A DNA stretch of 64,000 nucleotides from Ustulina deusta (Eukaryota; Ascomycota; Sordariomycetes; Xylariales; Xylariaceae). The notes beneath the pieces were generated by a model that saw only the letters and a program-made list of their open reading frames with translations, had not been told where the DNA came from and made no database searches. Numbering within the stretch: position 1 is the stretch's first letter; every line of letters begins with the position of its first letter. The position numbers and the translations under genes are program-made. The stretch spans positions 131,501 to 195,500 of the forward strand of contig JAJNNX010000064.1 of NCBI GenBank assembly GCA_023159155.1. Direction: 5' to 3'. Below are positions 1-12,788 of the stretch, in pieces.

Positions 1-1080
1 GCTCGACCACTAAGCTGTCTCTATCGTCCCTCCTCCAGCAAGACACATCACTCTCCATACATGTTTGGACAACGGCGGGACTCAACCTCCGGCTATTCAG
101 GTTCGTCGATGTCTGCCGTCCGAGAGAACACCCATTCCCTCACCCCTATGGTGGCCAGGGTAGTCAGCCCCCTCCTAGCCACTGTGTACTTTAGTACTTC
201 TCCCAGGTATGGTTTAATGTTGTCCACATGTATCTTTCTGGCCCAGCCGCCATCCGAAGAGGGACACAAACGTGAGGGCATATCGCCTTCGGAAGTCTAT
301 ACGCTCCTCTAGCAGGATTGGATACACAGTAGTACATCGGCCATGCGAACTTTAATTCCGCCAACTACCTTGCAGACTGTTGATCCAACTTGACGTTCAC
401 TTCAACGCGAATGAAACAATGTAGCTATCGCACTGTTCCGGGCAGACAAACAGCATACAAGGTGTCTGGCGCTTGTGAAAGCTCAATTGGAAGAGGGTAC
501 GTGTTCAGAAGGCGTTGCTGCTGCTGGTGACATTGTATATTTTGACAAATGTGTAGTCAAGAATCTCGAGAACAAATCGATTACACTACAGTTACTACGA
601 CAATCACCACTGCCAACAAGTTGGACTGGACTGCCTTGAGCAATATGGCACAAAATTGAAAAGACTTCCGGTTGATCAAATCTGCAAACCTCTTGTCGGT
701 CACAGATGAGATTGAAGTGGCCATGAGCGACCAGACAAGGGGTCAGCATCGTAGAGCCATGAGAAAATCCCAAAGTGCTGGGAAAGGGATCGACAACCTC
801 ATTTCCGAAGCGCAGGAGTCATGGATGATGTCACGAATCACCCGCTAAACAACCACAATCCCACCCAAACTCCTCGAACATCTGCTATCTGATCGTCATC
901 CAACTCGCGAGAATTGGAGATGAGGAGTCAGCGTGCTAGGCATGAGGATAGATGTTATTGTCGCACGCGCTGAACACAGTTGTTGGAACGGAGGTTAATT
1001 AGCCCTCGCTTGTTTGACACATATTGGCGGACCTCGGAGGTTCGGAACTCCATCCCAATTGTATATAGAGTCAAGGGCGG
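1..1080. other. Gene-free left edge
   Basis: No supportable gene is seen. The longest frames (83 codons on plus near 61-312, 96 codons on minus near 483-773) show no recognisable domain and no splice-linked partners. A minus-strand frame at 93-281 contains the words KIHVDNIKPYL, faintly like the tail of a retroelement integrase, but nothing around it extends this. Base composition is near the window average. Confidence 0.5.
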
Positions 1081-3240
1081 TCACAAAGTCGGATTAATTG
1101 ATTAATTGATTAAATTGTTTAACGTTGTTGCAGGAAGCATTAGCTCCGCATCGCAAGACCTCCTTAGGGGTATTATAACGTAACAGGCTCTATTTAGTTG
1201 TACGTACAAAAAGGTTTTTTATAATCGCTTGCTTTTTGCAACTTTGCTTATTTAACTTGTAATAGTCCGTACGAACAATTAAGGCCCGGGCTATTTTAGC
1301 TATAAAAGCGAACATAAAAGGTTTAATTCTCTGTTTAAGTTTATTGGGACTCTATTGTTTTAGAATGGTCAAATCTGCGATGTATTAATTATAAAGATGT
1401 TCTCTAATATAGCACTGCCTAGCAATCTATTATAGACCTATCACGCAATAACCCCTACAACGCCTTTGTAGTTAAAGCGCAGGCTACATAGGTTTATGTC
1501 GCCCGCGGGGTAGGGATTAAGTTTTCAAAATGCAGCCGCAAGACTTTGTTACCCTTTATACAAGCCATTCGTACAGTGATTGCAGCCTTTAAATCTAACA
1601 AAACCCCCTATAATCGCCACTGCGGTAATCGCGGCCAACCTAGCTAGGGAGAATCCTCAGCGTAGAGCTATCCAAAGGTGAACGGACTATAGAGTGTTCC
1701 TATGCCCAACTATCCTGCAACACGCTTTGAATATCAGGATATATAATAGCCACATATAGAATGAGAAGGCTATTAGGATATTACCCGATAGGACATGAGC
1801 TCATAATTTTGTACAACTAGTACGGTCGGGCTTAGAGTGCAAGCGGTTCCTTATACATCACAAACTTGCAAATCTCATCCAGCAACACTATGTCCAACTT
1901 GTCAACATAGCTATTAAACTGGCTTTTTTTCTTTACTATTAAGTCAAATATAACTGTATTATTTCTAGGGATTAAACTAAAAACTTTTTTAATTCGCTCT
2001 CTGAAGTGGGAGCTGCTTTTTTAACAAACTCCGTAAGCATAGCAAGTAGATTGTGGAGTAGTTGTGCTCGAACATCTGACCGCACAGCCCACATCTCTTC
2101 TTCTTTTAGGGCTATATCTGCAGGTGGACAAATAATTGCTAACAGTTAATAACTATAGGTTCAGCCCTGCTTATTTAGAAACATACAACCTACCCCTTAG
2201 ACGATCAAAGAACCAACACTGATGCTACTACTCGCTTGCTTCATGTCGATCTTACTGCATTGTATAGAAGATAGTAGAACTTGTAGTCGCACCAACAACA
2301 TTAGAAAATAAATAAGTCACAGCTGATTCCGCAAGTGTAAGTGTCTTTGAATTGATGGGGCGTTTATGCCTTGGACCGTCACTAACAATGCAATATATAT
2401 TGTTAGCGTGCAAGGCCCCGAAGTAGGCAGTTCTAACAAACATGGTTAGTTGTATATCTAGTACATCTAGGGGTTGAGATAGATGCAGTTATTATTACTG
2501 TTAGCATTACTTTGCCTGTGATGCTTCTATTTCTAGCAATATACTCGCATCAAAACCATGCATGACTTTCCTCCGGGTGATTGTTAGTGAACGAAGAGCG
2601 AAGGGAAAAAAGTGAAGCTAGGTTTTGAACTCTTATTTCACAGGAGAGATCTTTGCCTTGCAGGGGTTGTGAGTTCCTATTCCCGACAGTATTGTAAAGC
2701 CGCTTTCATGTTAATACACACTGGGTCTGTTTGGTTCTGTACACCAGTTATTTGCAAGTTAGTCTAGACTTAAAAAAATTATTAAATATGAACATCCACT
2801 AGGGGAATAGCATGGAGGGGGTGAGGCCAGGGCTACTGGTAACATTGCGTTATAGCTAGTTCAACATTAAAATTGTTCAGCTGAAAGCGGGATACTATAT
2901 CATAACATCGTGCTAAGTAGTCACAATTCAGAAAGTAGAATATATATGGAATATCTGATTTCCTTGTGATTCAATTGCCTGTTATCCCTCACTACTATTG
3001 ATAGAGTTAGTGACAACCCATTTAGAAATTATAATGCTCGACCAATAGGCTACAGCTGAGCCTTGTATGGATTCAATCACCTACTAGACTAGTGTCTAAA
3101 TTGTTGACCAAACAACCGAATGCGTTTTCTAGCTAAGACTGACCAGTCAATATTCTTCTCTTTATCGCAAGTGGTCTTTTACTCTTTAGGGGAAAAAAGA
3201 AAAACGAAGAAAGAAAGAGAGATAACTGGAGATAACTTAA
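1080..3240. repeat. AT-rich, stop-filled block, probably RIP-eroded repeat
   Basis: This stretch is clearly richer in A and T than its surroundings, is full of TA-containing words and in-frame stops, and begins with short TTGATTAA repeats near 1096-1116. Such islands in Pezizomycotina are usually old transposons mutated by repeat-induced point mutation. Isolated short coding-like words remain, for example a plus frame at about 1857-1945 reading HHKLANLIQQHYVQLVNI. No terminal repeats or recognisable transposase could be made out, so the element class is unknown. Confidence 0.45.
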
Positions 3241-3507
3241 TAACTTGTGTGCATGCATTTTATTTCTGATAAGATACCGTGTGACAATATACATACACAC
3301 TGTGCAGGGTACACATTGTTGCTATCTAGTTAAATTTCGTCATCGCATAGACAATTTTATTTTACTCCAAAACTGCACCCACTGCACTGCCAAATACCAG
3401 ACTACTGCAAGCACAACAAGCGATTCCGTCCTTGATTACACACGGGTACAATGTCAACACGGCTATAAGAGACAGGATCGAGGCACAGAAGGCGATAATA
3501 ATACAGC

Positions 3508-5162
3508 ATGGCGTCATTCCTCGAGCGAGCGAGCACCAACCCAAGAGTACAGCTTGCGGCGACGGCCGTTGCGTCTGGCGCCGTTGTTGCGGGCGCTATT
3601 CTGGGTTACCAGCGATTACGGCGAGAGGAGCGCGTCCACAAGCTGAAGAGCTCTATCCCGTCGCTTGCCGACGAGGGCGAGGCTCTGCGAAGGGTGGGTT
3701 AGATCGCTTCGAATCAGACACGGACACTCGGCTGCTCGACCAAGTGACTGACCCGCGTAAGGCAGCTTGACAGCTTCGGCGGTGCCTCCAAGGCCGACAA
3801 AGAAGACATTCGAAACGAGATCCTCGCGCGCCGTGCCCGGGCCGGCGACTACGACGATGAGCTCATCCTCGAGCAGCTCGCCCGGAACCGCGTCTTCCTC
3901 ACTCCCGACGGCCTCGACAAGCTGCGTGGTGCGTTCGTGATAGTAGTCGGGTGCGGAGGCGTCGGGTCCCACTGCACCGCCGCGCTGGCACGGTCGGGAG
4001 TCTCGCGTATCCGGTTAGTCGATTTCGACCAGGTGACGTTGAGCTCGCTGAACAGGCACGCCGTCGCCACGCTCGCCGATGTTGGTATCCCCAAGGTTCA
4101 GTGCCTGCAGCGGCGGCTGCTGGCCATCACGCCATGGGTGCACTTCGATTTACGGCAGGAGAAATTCTGGGACCAGGCTGCGGGCCGGCTGCTCGCGCCC
4201 TGGACAGAGACGGGCCAGAAGCCTGATTTTATCGTCGATGCCATTGACAATATCGACACCAAGGTCGCGCTGCTGAAGTATTGCCACGACCACCAGTTGC
4301 CGGTAATCTCCGCCATGGGCGCTGGGTGCAAGAGCGATCCCACGCGCATCGTTGTCGGTGACATTGGGACGAGCACTGAGGATGGCCTGTCGAGAGCCAC
4401 ACGTAGGCGGTTGAAACTGTTGGGTGTCACGAAGGGGATACCGACGGTCTACTCGACAGAAAAGACCACAGAAGGGAAGGCCGAGCTGCTTCCTCTACCC
4501 GAAGACGAGTTTCAAAAGGGCCAGGTCGGTGATCTGGGTGTTCTGCCCGATTTTAGGGTTAGGATATTGCCGGTCTTGGGCACGATGCCTGCTGTCTTCG
4601 GATACACTGTCGCGAATCATATTATACTTGCTATTACAGGTACTCTAACTGTCTTCTCTCGGCTGCCGCCCATGTTTGCTAATCTCGAACAGGATATCCA
4701 CACGACTATGTACCGGCAAAGGGGCGCGAGAAGATGTATGAAGGCCTGCTCGCCTCAGTCCAAGGAGGCGAAGAGAAGGTGCTGCGGTATCAGACAGGCG
4801 GCGATCCTAGCATATCGGTTGGTTTGAAGACGCCCATCACCACGGGCGATGTCGCATTCCTGGCAGAGGAAATCTATAAGGGTCGCAGCGCTGTCACTGG
4901 ACTGACAACCCGACTAGTTTTGACTCGGTGGCGCAAGCCCACAAACTCGATTCTGATCAAAATTGGCGAGGGAAGTGACGAGCAGAAATCGTCTAATTTG
5001 AAGCTTACCGACCTCGTCCTGATGACGAAGGAAGAGGGCACACGCCACGACAAGTTGATCCTCCGCGGTGACCGGCACCCAGAGGATGTGTATGACGCCA
5101 CGGTCGTGGCAAAAGTTGAGGCAGCACTGAAAGAAATAGCTCTCTATGAAAAATACAGGTAG
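3508..5162 (+). CDS. tRNA threonylcarbamoyladenosine dehydratase, Tcd1/Tcd2-like (ThiF/E1 family)
   Basis: The predicted 509-residue protein comes from three exons, 3508-3693, 3766-4639 and 4693-5162; both introns have GT..AG ends (a GTGGGT donor and a CTGAC branch site in the first) and keep the frame. Residues about 13-32 are a hydrophobic helix, matching the N-terminal anchor of yeast Tcd1/Tcd2 in the mitochondrial outer membrane. From about residue 118 comes the E1/ThiF fold: the nucleotide-binding loop VVGCGGVGSH, then VDAIDNIDTK and MGAGCKSDPT, typical of TcdA/Tcd enzymes. The family uses ATP to cyclise t6A at tRNA position 37 to ct6A. The length suits fungal members, somewhat longer than the 430-450 residues of yeast. 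The start is the first ATG of the anchor-bearing exon. It converges on the Nudix gene, with 118 bp between stops. Confidence 0.9.
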
Positions 5163-5280
5163 ATATACATCTACAGCCTTTCAAGTCGTCACTCTTCGTA
5201 CAGCATGCGCGCGAACGGCAGTTGTTTGGTTGGATAATTAAATGATTAGGCTGCGGGTAGGTGATGGATGCATTGAAGCC

Positions 5281-6279
5281 TCATGGCAGCTTTCCCTGTA
5301 ATTTTCCCTCGCGTCTCAATCCCTCCCACAGCGCCAACGCTGCAAGGGCCTTGGCATCGCGCCGACCCTCACGCAATAGATCGCGCATCGGCACAAGCTT
5401 CAACGTGATCTTTTCGCCTTGGTCCCGGAGCCCCGTCAGCTTGCCCGTCCACTCCTTCAGCGTGTCCCGCGGCACCCTTCTCTCGTGCATGTAGATGGGG
5501 ATGTATTCGTCGCAGCCGCCCGCCGAGGGGTACATGGCGGACGGCAGCCCCTCCGCCTCGCCCTCTGGTGATGCTTCGTTACTGCCCGCCGCCGCCGCTA
5601 GATCACTCAAGCAAATCAATTCCGATGCCGGAATCTCGATCCCTAGTTCCTCGTAGATCTCGCGCGCCGCCGTGCCCGCGAATTTCCATCCTCCGGACTC
5701 GCCCGTGTCGTCGTCGTCGTCGTCCACCATGCCCGCCGGTAACTCGGCGAATGCCAGGCTGCCGGCTGGCACGCGCGGCTGGATTGTGAGAATCACGTAG
5801 CGCTCTTCCTCCTCATCGCATGGCCCCGCGTGCTTCCCAATCTGCGGAGGTGCGGCCGGGGGAACGTCGTCCGGAATCAGCATCACGAGCATGCCGACGC
5901 TTGGTCCCCGTAGGAATACTGCGCCGGGCAGTGGTTCGCCGGCGGAATTGGCGACGTCGGCTTGCAGCTTCAGGAACCCCACGCGCTTCCTGCCGAAGAG
6001 GTCGTAGCTCTGCACGGCGATAGATCGCAGAGCGTACGGGTCCTCGTGGAAGGGATGTTTGGGGTTGCTGTGCTGGAGGGCGAGCGAGTTTGTTAAGGTT
6101 TTAAGCCAGTTCTGCCAGTCTTGTCAGGAGCTTGTCCGGGTCCAAGGAGTCTTGGAGCCAGACGCGTCAAGGCCATGAAGACTCACATTGAAAGGCGAGA
6201 ATGAGAGCAGTTGCTCTTCTGAGAAGCCTTCTGGGAGAGAGACGCTTATTGCGGGCGATTTGAGAGTGACGGTCGTCAT
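5281..6279 (-). CDS. Nudix hydrolase, ADP-sugar/ADP-ribose pyrophosphatase-like
   Basis: Two exons, 6279-6187 and 6111-5281, encode 307 residues; the intron has a GTGAGT donor, CTGAC branch site and GCAG acceptor. The Nudix box is split by a short acidic insertion: LPAGMVDDDDDD, then about 12 residues later REIYEELGI, which carries the metal-binding REUXEEXGU core. The overall type (NWL start, long lead, internal box) suits fungal NUDT14/YSA1-like enzymes that cleave ADP-ribose or nucleoside-diphosphate sugars; substrate cannot be read from sequence. The chosen ATG at 6279 starts the conserved-looking part. The same frame is open upstream to ATGs at 6450 and 6468, adding a leader rich in Arg and Ser with few acids that could be a mitochondrial targeting peptide. 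Confidence 0.85.
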
Positions 6280-7596
6280 TGTTCTTGGAGCGTGGCCGGC
6301 GGAGTTGATGTCGATGATGCAGGGCGTCCGACGAGAAATGGGGAGATGCAGAGGGGTACTAGCTCGAGGCTGGCTGTTGGCAAGAAGATGGCGATGACGA
6401 AATAATGTCGAGGTGGAAAGTTTCCGTGTTGCCAACAGGACGGGGCGCATATCTTCCCATATACCCAAATCTTTGCCAAATTGATGCCTACTTCAGGCTC
6501 ACTTACAGGCAGACTTACTCGTCGGCAATGACGTACCGGTAGTACAGTATGTGTGAGCGGCGGCGGCTAATCTTCGGCAAAATAAATAGTAGTGGTTGAG
6601 ACGCGTTCTCACTCTCATGCTGGTATCATCTCATGATCTCAGTCCTTAATTTCAATCATTCTTTCATGATCTCAGACCTAGTTGATTAATTCGCACCGGA
6701 AATTACATCTACGAAGTGGCATGGCTTGCATTTATTGTAGAGTTGTCATTGGAAAGCTTTACCTCTCCTAAACACGTATTCACAACAGGAATTTAAGTGT
6801 GAAGGAAGGTAAGGCTTAAGAAGTTCTAACAGTGACTCCTAAAAGTATAAATTTTTTTGTATTAATCCTATTAGTCTATACGGACTTTGCAACAATCTAA
6901 TTAGTTAAAGTTTAATCAAAGCATTAACTACAATATATTCGTACTAAAATAGACTATATAGCTTATATACTGTAATAATAAATATAATTACTAACGGCCA
7001 CTATATCTAAATACAAATATAAAGCTTATATAATACTAAAACAAAGCAGACAATCGAAGTTATAATACTAACAAGGCTAACAAAAAGTGCAGAGTAATAA
7101 GTACTAGGTATATATATAACCGTGCGAACTTTATAGTAGCTCAAGCCGAATTTTCACTTATAAAGATTAAGCCGAATTTTAGCTACCTAATTAACCCAAA
7201 ATTGAAATGCTCGCATTTTAATTTTTAACGTATTTAAAATGGCAGCGGCACCTAAAGGTAAAGCTTTCCATTTTAGGGACATAACTTGGCCCTACACCGT
7301 ATTTTATTAGTTCGTTTGCGAAGCTTCATGTAATGATATATCATACCTTACTGACCATTCCGTGCACAACAATGAACCTTACTTCCCTGGATAGACGAGA
7401 TCGCAACAAGCAAATCCTTAAAACCCCCCAAACATATTTGCCCTCCGTTCCTTGCGCTGTTTTTTCGCATGGTACCCTTCAAGGCTCACAGCCATTGTTG
7501 TTATGCCCTGGTCCCAACGCCCCGCATGTTTCCTTCCACCATGATGCCTCCATCGGTAGTCAAGTAAAAAAACTAAAAAAAACTAAAAAAAGAGTT
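6280..7596. other. Intergenic stretch with AT-rich eroded segment (about 6840-7320)
   Basis: The first part is the Nudix promoter or leader region. From about 6840 to 7320 the DNA becomes strongly A+T rich and closed in all frames, as expected of a small RIP-mutated repeat relic. A run of CTAAAAAAA-type repeats at about 7566-7592 lies just beyond the stop of the HET gene. No gene is supported. Confidence 0.45.
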
Positions 7597-9796
7597 TCAT
7601 ACAAGGTATATAGGTTCAACCTTCCACTGATTAGTGCGCTTCACTTCTCCGTTCATGATACCATGAACATAGGCGTCTCCAATAACGCGTTTGCAGTGCT
7701 GATGTGAGTCGTGGCAATGGATTGTCTCATCTTTTTGGGCCCGGGCCCCTTTCCCAGCTTGATACGAGGACCGCTCACTGAACAAGACCTGTATATCATG
7801 GCCGGAGCACCGCCTTGGAGCGCCATCATTCTCGCGAAGAATAAAAGGAACCCGACTACCTTGCAGCACCGCCACCGAGTCCCCCACATCCATGTCAACC
7901 GGGCCGGTCCCGATATAGCCTTTTTTCGTCCTGAAGAATCGCCTCCCGCCGGAGGCACATTCCAACAGATACTGAAATGCGTTTTTGCTCTCCGTCTCCA
8001 TCTCACTATTCGTCGGCTCAACCCATATGCCACCAATCAAAGACGTCCGCCTGTGGGACTGCTCGTCGACCGTAAGCCAGCGTTCGTAAGCTTCGTTCTT
8101 GGCTATCGGCTCCGGCAGCTTGCGGAATTCTCGAACATATGCTAACTTGTCAGCATACTGGACGAATTCGAGATCTGAACATAGTGTTCGCCAAAAAGCA
8201 GCATATAAAGATCCCCCGCTAATATACTCTTCCTCAATAGCCTCCGAATTTGTCGGCAGAGATTTCTTCCATTCCATAACGGTAAGTCTAGCTCTGTTTC
8301 TCCCTTGCCCGTTTTCAAGTGCACGCCCAACGTATTCAACTTTATCTATAAGGCATCCCTGCGTCTCTAAAATTGATTGGCCGTGGAGCACAACGCTACC
8401 GCTCAGATACTCGGCTGCACTGTAAAGTTGAATATTACCCAATCTTATATGCTCGTTGACTGTGGGAGAGCAGTTCCAATCTGTAACCCACGAAGGCATC
8501 AGAGATTGGTCAACACTTCTCTGTAGGGTACCGGCCAGGGCTGCCAGCGACCGCGTATTCCTTATTAGGAGCTCCGTGGTTTTGAAGAATATCTGGTAGT
8601 CGCGAATAGCGTAATTCGGAGTAATCCCCTTCATCGCTTGGCCCGACTTCTCTGTGCCCCATGATCTGATGAGCCCAAGAACAGCAAAGACCTTATCTCT
8701 AGGGTCAGTAGCCAGTCGAGAGCGGAATTTCCGAAGCACCGTGAGTGGTACCATGGGTTCCAATTTCTGCCAACTAACACGGGTCGATTCAATCTCCATT
8801 ATGATCCGAGTAAATTGCATCAGACTTTGTCCACTCTTCAAATGTGAGAAGAAGCCGTCTAGCTTATCCCTGACCCGGTTGGTGTCGTATTCAACTGCCG
8901 CCAGAGCAAACAGTCGCCAGGGAGCACACATGTTGCCGTAGTATACAACTAGTTTCTGCGCCACGACTGTTTCCTGCACTACCCATATCCTCCGCCACTG
9001 CAGAAATTCAGCTAACTAGGGATTCCAGCGGTTGGGGGTTTGAACATACCCATGCCTTCTCCATAATCGCATTCAGCCCGTTTACTATGCTCGCCGAGTA
9101 GCTCACATGTCGCAGATGCCAGATCTTGTCGACCGGGACCCCGCTAGCGAGGAGGTGCAAGACACAGAATGTGCCAAAGATATCGCACCTTTTGCCATCG
9201 AATCTCAGCGCCCTTTCTTCCTCCAAGGTCGAAGAAAAATATGCCTTTAACTTGGGGACATCTCTTTCATTGCCAAACCACCGCACGACGTTCGGGCTGT
9301 CGTGCGTGCCGCGCAGGTCATCACCATTCGTGCCTTCATTCTCCCAGATCCAATCGCCCATGTCGTCGTACGGCCCGCTTTCACCGAGCCAAATCAAAAC
9401 CTCGGTGCTGTTTTGGTAGATGTCCCGCATCATGCCCACCTGATACGCGCGCTCGGCATTGTCTTGCTGGTTGATGCATATGGCATCGACCCATATCCTG
9501 ACGACTTCATTCGGCGCCCTCAACCGTCGCAGAGCAGCGTGTAAGTTCCCACTCACGTAGATGGGTTTCGAGTTGCATAATATGGCTACATCTGGGGCGA
9601 CATCCTCATTTTTCCAGGAGTAAGACAATGCTTTGTAAGATATGGAAGCGGCGAGGTTCTTCTCGACCATTTGGCAGCGTATTGGCAAGACCGAGAACTC
9701 TGCGGGCGAGAGTTCGAGGAGACGGATCGTCTGGGCTCCGAGGTCCAGAGGCGGGTAGAGATACCGACTCGAGCGTGGATCAAGTCGGGGCGGCAT
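7597..9796 (-). CDS. Heterokaryon-incompatibility (HET) domain protein
   Basis: Two exons, 9796-9050 and 8997-7597, give 715 residues; the intron has a GTATGT donor and CTGCAG acceptor and restores the family words KAWWRRIWVVQE across the junction. The HET domain begins near residue 54 with YKALSYSW and continues through RIWVDAICINQQD, QVGMMRDIYQNS and VLIWLG. The C-terminal part ends with the usual VIGDAYVHGIMNGE-type motif of the large fungal HET family. Members are involved in, or related to proteins of, non-self recognition and programmed cell death after hyphal fusion, but most, probably including this one, have no tested role. It lies beside the hydrolase gene on the same strand, with 537 bp between them. 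The frame is intact with no sign of decay. Confidence 0.92.
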
Positions 9797-10333
9797 CGCG
9801 AGAATGACGCGATGAGATGGACTCGGAGTTCATTGTTAATTGAACCATACCATAAGGAAAGGCATTCCTTCGAGTAATCTTCGTAGATAAGATTTAGCGA
9901 CGTGCCTATATAATTGAAGCTCTACCCAATATAGTTTAGCTTGTGCTCCAAGTTTCTATGTACTAACCTGCACCTACGCATATATCTCCAAACACGAAAC
10001 ACTAGTCTCGATGGAAACGCACGTGGTCAGCCCTAGATCTCTACTTATCTAGCATCGCGACAGAAGACACTGATCTTCCCCAGGCTGTCATCTTGACAAT
10101 GTCTCCAGTTTTTAAATATGACCTCCACGTTCCATTAGAAATCTAGAATACTATAGCTAAAGAAAATGTCAAACAGTATTAGGAATGAACATATACCTTT
10201 CACGCCCTATTTTTCTTGCTGGTATTCCATTTTGTTAAAAGCCTACATTCGATGTTTCCGCTGACTACTCTTGGTCTAGAGCTAGAGGTAAGTTCAGAGA
10301 CCAGCTAGCACAACATTCTCGTCAAACTGCTGC
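9797..10333. other. Intergenic, no gene seen
   Basis: This is the upstream region of the HET gene and the downstream region of the hydrolase gene, both on minus. It is modestly AT-rich with several stops in all frames. No RNA gene, repeat or clear regulatory site was recognised. Confidence 0.4.
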
Positions 10334-12361
10334 TTATTTCTTTGGAATGACCGGAAGAGTCACATAGTTGAGCGACGTAGGGCCAAAACAGATGTGGTTT
10401 TTGCCTTGGAATATCTCGGAAGACCTATTGTCATTCACTCGTCAGCCAGCACATTATCTCCGATGATTGTTGCCTACAATCCCGAGACTCACCTGTCCAC
10501 TGGGTCGTCATGTCTGAAAATCCCCGACCCCTGTGTATCACCAGATGCAACTTCAAACATGAGTTTCCCTCCCTTTTCAACTATAACGTTCGTTGGCCAA
10601 ATCTCGACGTCGACGGGGTACACGTCTCCTGGTATCACGGGCAGGATGTCGCGGCTTGTGTAACCACGATAGGGAAGCCATTCACGGTGCTTTAGGCTCT
10701 CTTTGTTGACTTTACGGAGCGAAACTCGGAGCCAACCCTTGGTTAGAGGCACAGGATCCCCGGCTGTTCCGGTGTAAAAGATCTCTGTCCCGTTTGGTCC
10801 AATGTGCCGCAGCGTCACGAACAGGTCAATGTCACTCGGAGATGGTCCGTCGCGGTCTATTTCAGAATAGAGAGTAAGTAATGGCCATTAACGGCAAGCA
10901 GTATCAGGGAAATATAGAGTTTGCAGGAGTCACACGAGTAGAAAACACTTCATATGGAGGGAAAAAACGCTCTAGGGTACTTACCTGCAGTCACAGACAC
11001 ATTGAGATGTGCAGCGACATAGCCCGTGATCTCAGTCTCCTCTACGAAGGACTCCGTGGTAAACTGAACTAGCTCTGGATTGTCCATGGTACCAAGAGCG
11101 CGGTATGACACCTTGCTCTTTGGCTGTGTCGGAGGAGGTTCCTTCAGGGTGAGACCCAGGGATGATGTAAGAAAGAATTTGGTGTACTCTGTGCGTGCAA
11201 TTGGCCATTCGTTTTCCTCTCTTCGAGGGTAGGCTTTCTCCTTCTCGGCATTATTGAAGCCGACGTTGCCTTTTCGCAAGACTAGACTCACGGGCGCGAC
11301 CTTGCCCTCCTGGGACCAGCCAACTCTATCCTCCCCTTTTAGAAAAGCGTCCAAGAAACTGCGCTGAATCTCGACTTCCTCTTCGTAGTAAAACGGAAGA
11401 TCGTGTCTGCCAGTGATCATGCGAAGGTATTTAAACTTGGAACCAGCATGCACATAACCCTCCAAGTTTCCCCTTAGATGAAGTAAGATGCCGCCCCAGT
11501 TTCCCACTGAGAGCAAAGGAACCTCGATATCACCCATGTCGTACTCTTTTGAGGCATAATATGGGTCATCACGGTAACGGTTCTTCTGATTGTCAATGGT
11601 TTGGTCTTGTCGAGAAGCCCGGAGCTCCTCGTCTGGTAGATCACCTTCAATAGTGTCGGGTCCCCAATTACTCGCCTTTCTGCCCGGTCTCCCGTACTGG
11701 TTGGTGATAACTTGCCGATCCCACCAAAACTTGATGAACCCATTTGAAAGAATCCCACCATGGCGGCACCTGTCTCGATAGTAATCGGACATGCCCTCCC
11801 AGGGAATGATGGCACACAGGCCCTTGGGCTTTCGCGCAGCCACCCGCCATTGGCTTCCTGCATAGTAACTAATTCCTAGCAAGCCTACCTTTCCTGTTGA
11901 CCATGGTTGGTCTGATGCCCACTCGATTACATCAAGAAATGCCTCGCTGGTCCCCCGTGACATTGTGTCAAGAACACCTGGTGACTGGCCTGATCCCCGC
12001 TCGTCGGCGCGGACGACAGCATAGCCGTGACTGGTCCAGAAAGCTGGGTCTGGGGTTTCCCAAGCTGAGTGTGCAGATTTGTGCTGGGGGTTTACCTCGG
12101 AAAATGACTTGGGGTGAAAACTGTGGCCCGTCAGATTGAAGCAAGTAGTGTACATGTCTGGTCTCACTCTTCATAGTATATGTCTTTGCCGTAAGGACCG
12201 TATGTGACCAGAACTGGGACAGGCTTGGAGCCTTTGGGGCGGTAGACGTTACAGCGAATCAATCCATGGCCGGACTGGAGCGTCACGGTAGCGTTCTGCT
12301 CAAAAATATAAGGAAATGAGGTGTCGTCGACAACAAGGAGGTCTTGAACGGCGTTGGGCAT
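10334..12361 (-). CDS. CocE/NonD-type acyl esterase or X-Pro dipeptidyl-peptidase family hydrolase
   Basis: Four exons fit without frame errors: first exon ending at 12168, then 12120-10985, 10856-10493 and 10424-10334. With the start at 12361 the protein has 594 residues, the usual size for this fungal group; the frame is open to an ATG at 12544 (655 residues), but that extension looks like translated leader. The alpha/beta-hydrolase core shows LVTYGPYGKD, VVRADERGSGQSPG and the nucleophile elbow GISYYAG; GRHDLPFYY may supply the catalytic His region. A C-terminal jelly-roll part (DIDLFVTLRHIG, then HICFGPTSLNYVTLPVIP) is typical of the S15/CocE C-terminal domain. It probably cleaves an ester or amide; the substrate is unknown. 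No signal peptide is seen, so it is probably cytosolic. Confidence 0.88.
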
Positions 12362-12788
12362 TTCTGCGTTGGTCCTGGAGAACACTATGTGCGCACCAAT
12401 TGGCGGATAGTCTTTTCCAGTTGCGACTAGATTCGCATGCTGCCGTTTTTTTCGTTTTTTCATGCCATTAGGATCTGGATTTGAAAGCGCACGCAGATGG
12501 GCGGTCGTTGCCCGGGTTCCTAATATCGGACAACCCCAACTCACAGCGCCCGGGGCCGTGGACCGGGGATCAGTTCATGTACTGTGCCTGCACATGGTCG
12601 CTCTGACTCCCACTACCTGGGGAGGGCCTTGTTTCTCATTCGGGATGCACTGTTCGCATTCTCGACTCCACTCCATATGATACCACTGGGAGGGGATAGA
12701 AAACACATGACGTATGAGTCCGGATCTTTTCTTAACGGAACTCTAATCTACAACAGCACCCGGATTAATTTGTTGACACTTCATTGCT

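Noticed and set aside
93..281. Minus frame with KIHVDNIKPYL, reminiscent of a retroelement integrase tail
   Set aside because: One short word only; no integrase, reverse transcriptase or long terminal repeat nearby.
3616..3972. 118-codon minus frame across the Tcd gene
   Set aside because: It lies antisense to well-supported exons of the Tcd gene and has no motif.
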